Positions 6,203 to 6,207 of a stretch of DNA of 6,207 nucleotides are shown here, piece after piece (position 1 is the first letter of the stretch; every line of letters begins with the position of its first letter). Under the pieces are notes generated by a model. The model did not search any database. It saw only the letters and a program-made list of their open reading frames with translations, and was not told the origin of the DNA. This DNA comes from Anaerolineae bacterium (GTDB lineage: Bacteria > Chloroflexota > Anaerolineae > B4-G1): contig JALWUZ010000298.1 in NCBI GenBank assembly GCA_027079895.1, forward strand, positions 1-6,207, in the 5' to 3' direction. A program made the position numbers and the translations under genes.

Positions 6203-6207
6203 GTCGC
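6203..6207 (+). repeat. Truncated CRISPR repeat at the right window edge (first 5 bases)
   Basis: The window closes with GTCGC, the first five repeat bases, exactly 36 nt after the last full repeat ends at 6166. The phase fits another repeat running off the window, so the array continues to the right and this is not its terminal end. Confidence 0.9.

Larger units (their letters stand above)
1..6207 (+). CRISPR. Interior of a very large CRISPR array: 84 full repeats, 85 spacers, open at both ends
   Basis: A 37-bp direct repeat recurs with no difference seen between copies, separated by non-identical spacers of 33-38 nt. Bases just outside the 37 bp vary freely on both sides, which fixes the boundaries. 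Full repeats start at 41,113,187,261,334,407,482,556,629,702,775,849,923,997,1070,1144,1219,1294,1367,1440,1513,1585,1659,1732,1807,1880,1953,2027,2100,2172,2246,2320,2394,2467,2540,2613,2686,2759,2833,2906,2979,3053,3126,3200,3274,3347,3422,3494,3566,3638,3711,3784,3858,3931,4003,4076,4150,4223,4296,4368,4443,4516,4589,4662,4735,4809,4883,4956,5031,5106,5180,5255,5328,5398,5471,5544,5617,5691,5765,5838,5911,5984,6058 and 6130. The array would be transcribed as one precursor and cut in each repeat into crRNAs guiding a Cas effector to matching invader nucleic acid. Strand is inferred from the repeat's GAAAG 3' end and hairpin position. Leader, cas genes and terminal repeat are absent, so subtype is open: type I or III by repeat form. 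Confidence 0.99.

Noticed and set aside
1..6207. A non-CRISPR tandem satellite or a repetitive protein gene
   Set aside because: Repeat units are identical while the 33-38 nt intervals share no consensus. That is the defining CRISPR pattern and not seen in satellites, where whole units are similar.

Overview
The whole window lies inside one very large CRISPR array. It starts with the last 4 bases of a repeat (1-4) and ends with the first 5 bases of another (6203-6207). Between them I count 84 complete 37-bp repeats and 85 spacers. I read every repeat as identical, with no indel or substitution. The arithmetic closes exactly: 84 x 37 + 9 repeat bases + 3,090 spacer bases = 6,207. There is no cas gene, leader, degenerate terminal repeat, RNA gene, mobile element or ordinary protein gene here, so both array ends and the effector genes lie outside the window. 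The array therefore holds at least 85 spacers, and its true size is unknown.

Spacer lengths are tight: 33 nt (1), 35 (9), 36 (42), 37 (24), 38 (9). The repeat begins GTCGCAGCCC and ends ACTGAAAG. A short hairpin (ATCC/GGAT, repeat bases 16-19 and 26-29) sits immediately before the last 8 bases. That is the geometry of a Cas6-cut repeat leaving an 8-nt 5' handle close to the common ATTGAAAC/G form. I infer that the array is transcribed on the + strand, with the leader and newest spacers to the left. Repeat and spacer sizes suit a type I (for example I-A, I-B or I-D) or type III system. The subtype cannot be decided without the cas genes.

The host is a bacterium or archaeon of unknown identity. 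The repeat is 54% GC. Spacer GC runs from about 39% (1034-1069) to about 83% (5-40), so the targets are compositionally mixed. Most spacers can be read through in at least one frame, often as protein-like peptides, which fits sampling of gene-dense phage or plasmid DNA. No spacer is duplicated. Two spacers (4113-4149 and 4846-4882) share exactly 20 bases at opposite ends and so tile one 54-bp target. Two others (1107-1143 and 2137-2171) look like the same position in diverged copies of one gene. A few spacers appear to cover ribosome-binding sites and start codons of the target.

Layout: 1-4 repeat tail; 5-40 spacer 1; then repeat/spacer units with a mean period of about 73 bp; last full repeat 6130-6166; spacer 85 at 6167-6202; 6203-6207 start of the next repeat. 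Spacers are numbered left to right, and spacer k ends just before full repeat k. Conceptual peptides given for spacers are short frames that hint at coding targets; they are not gene assignments.
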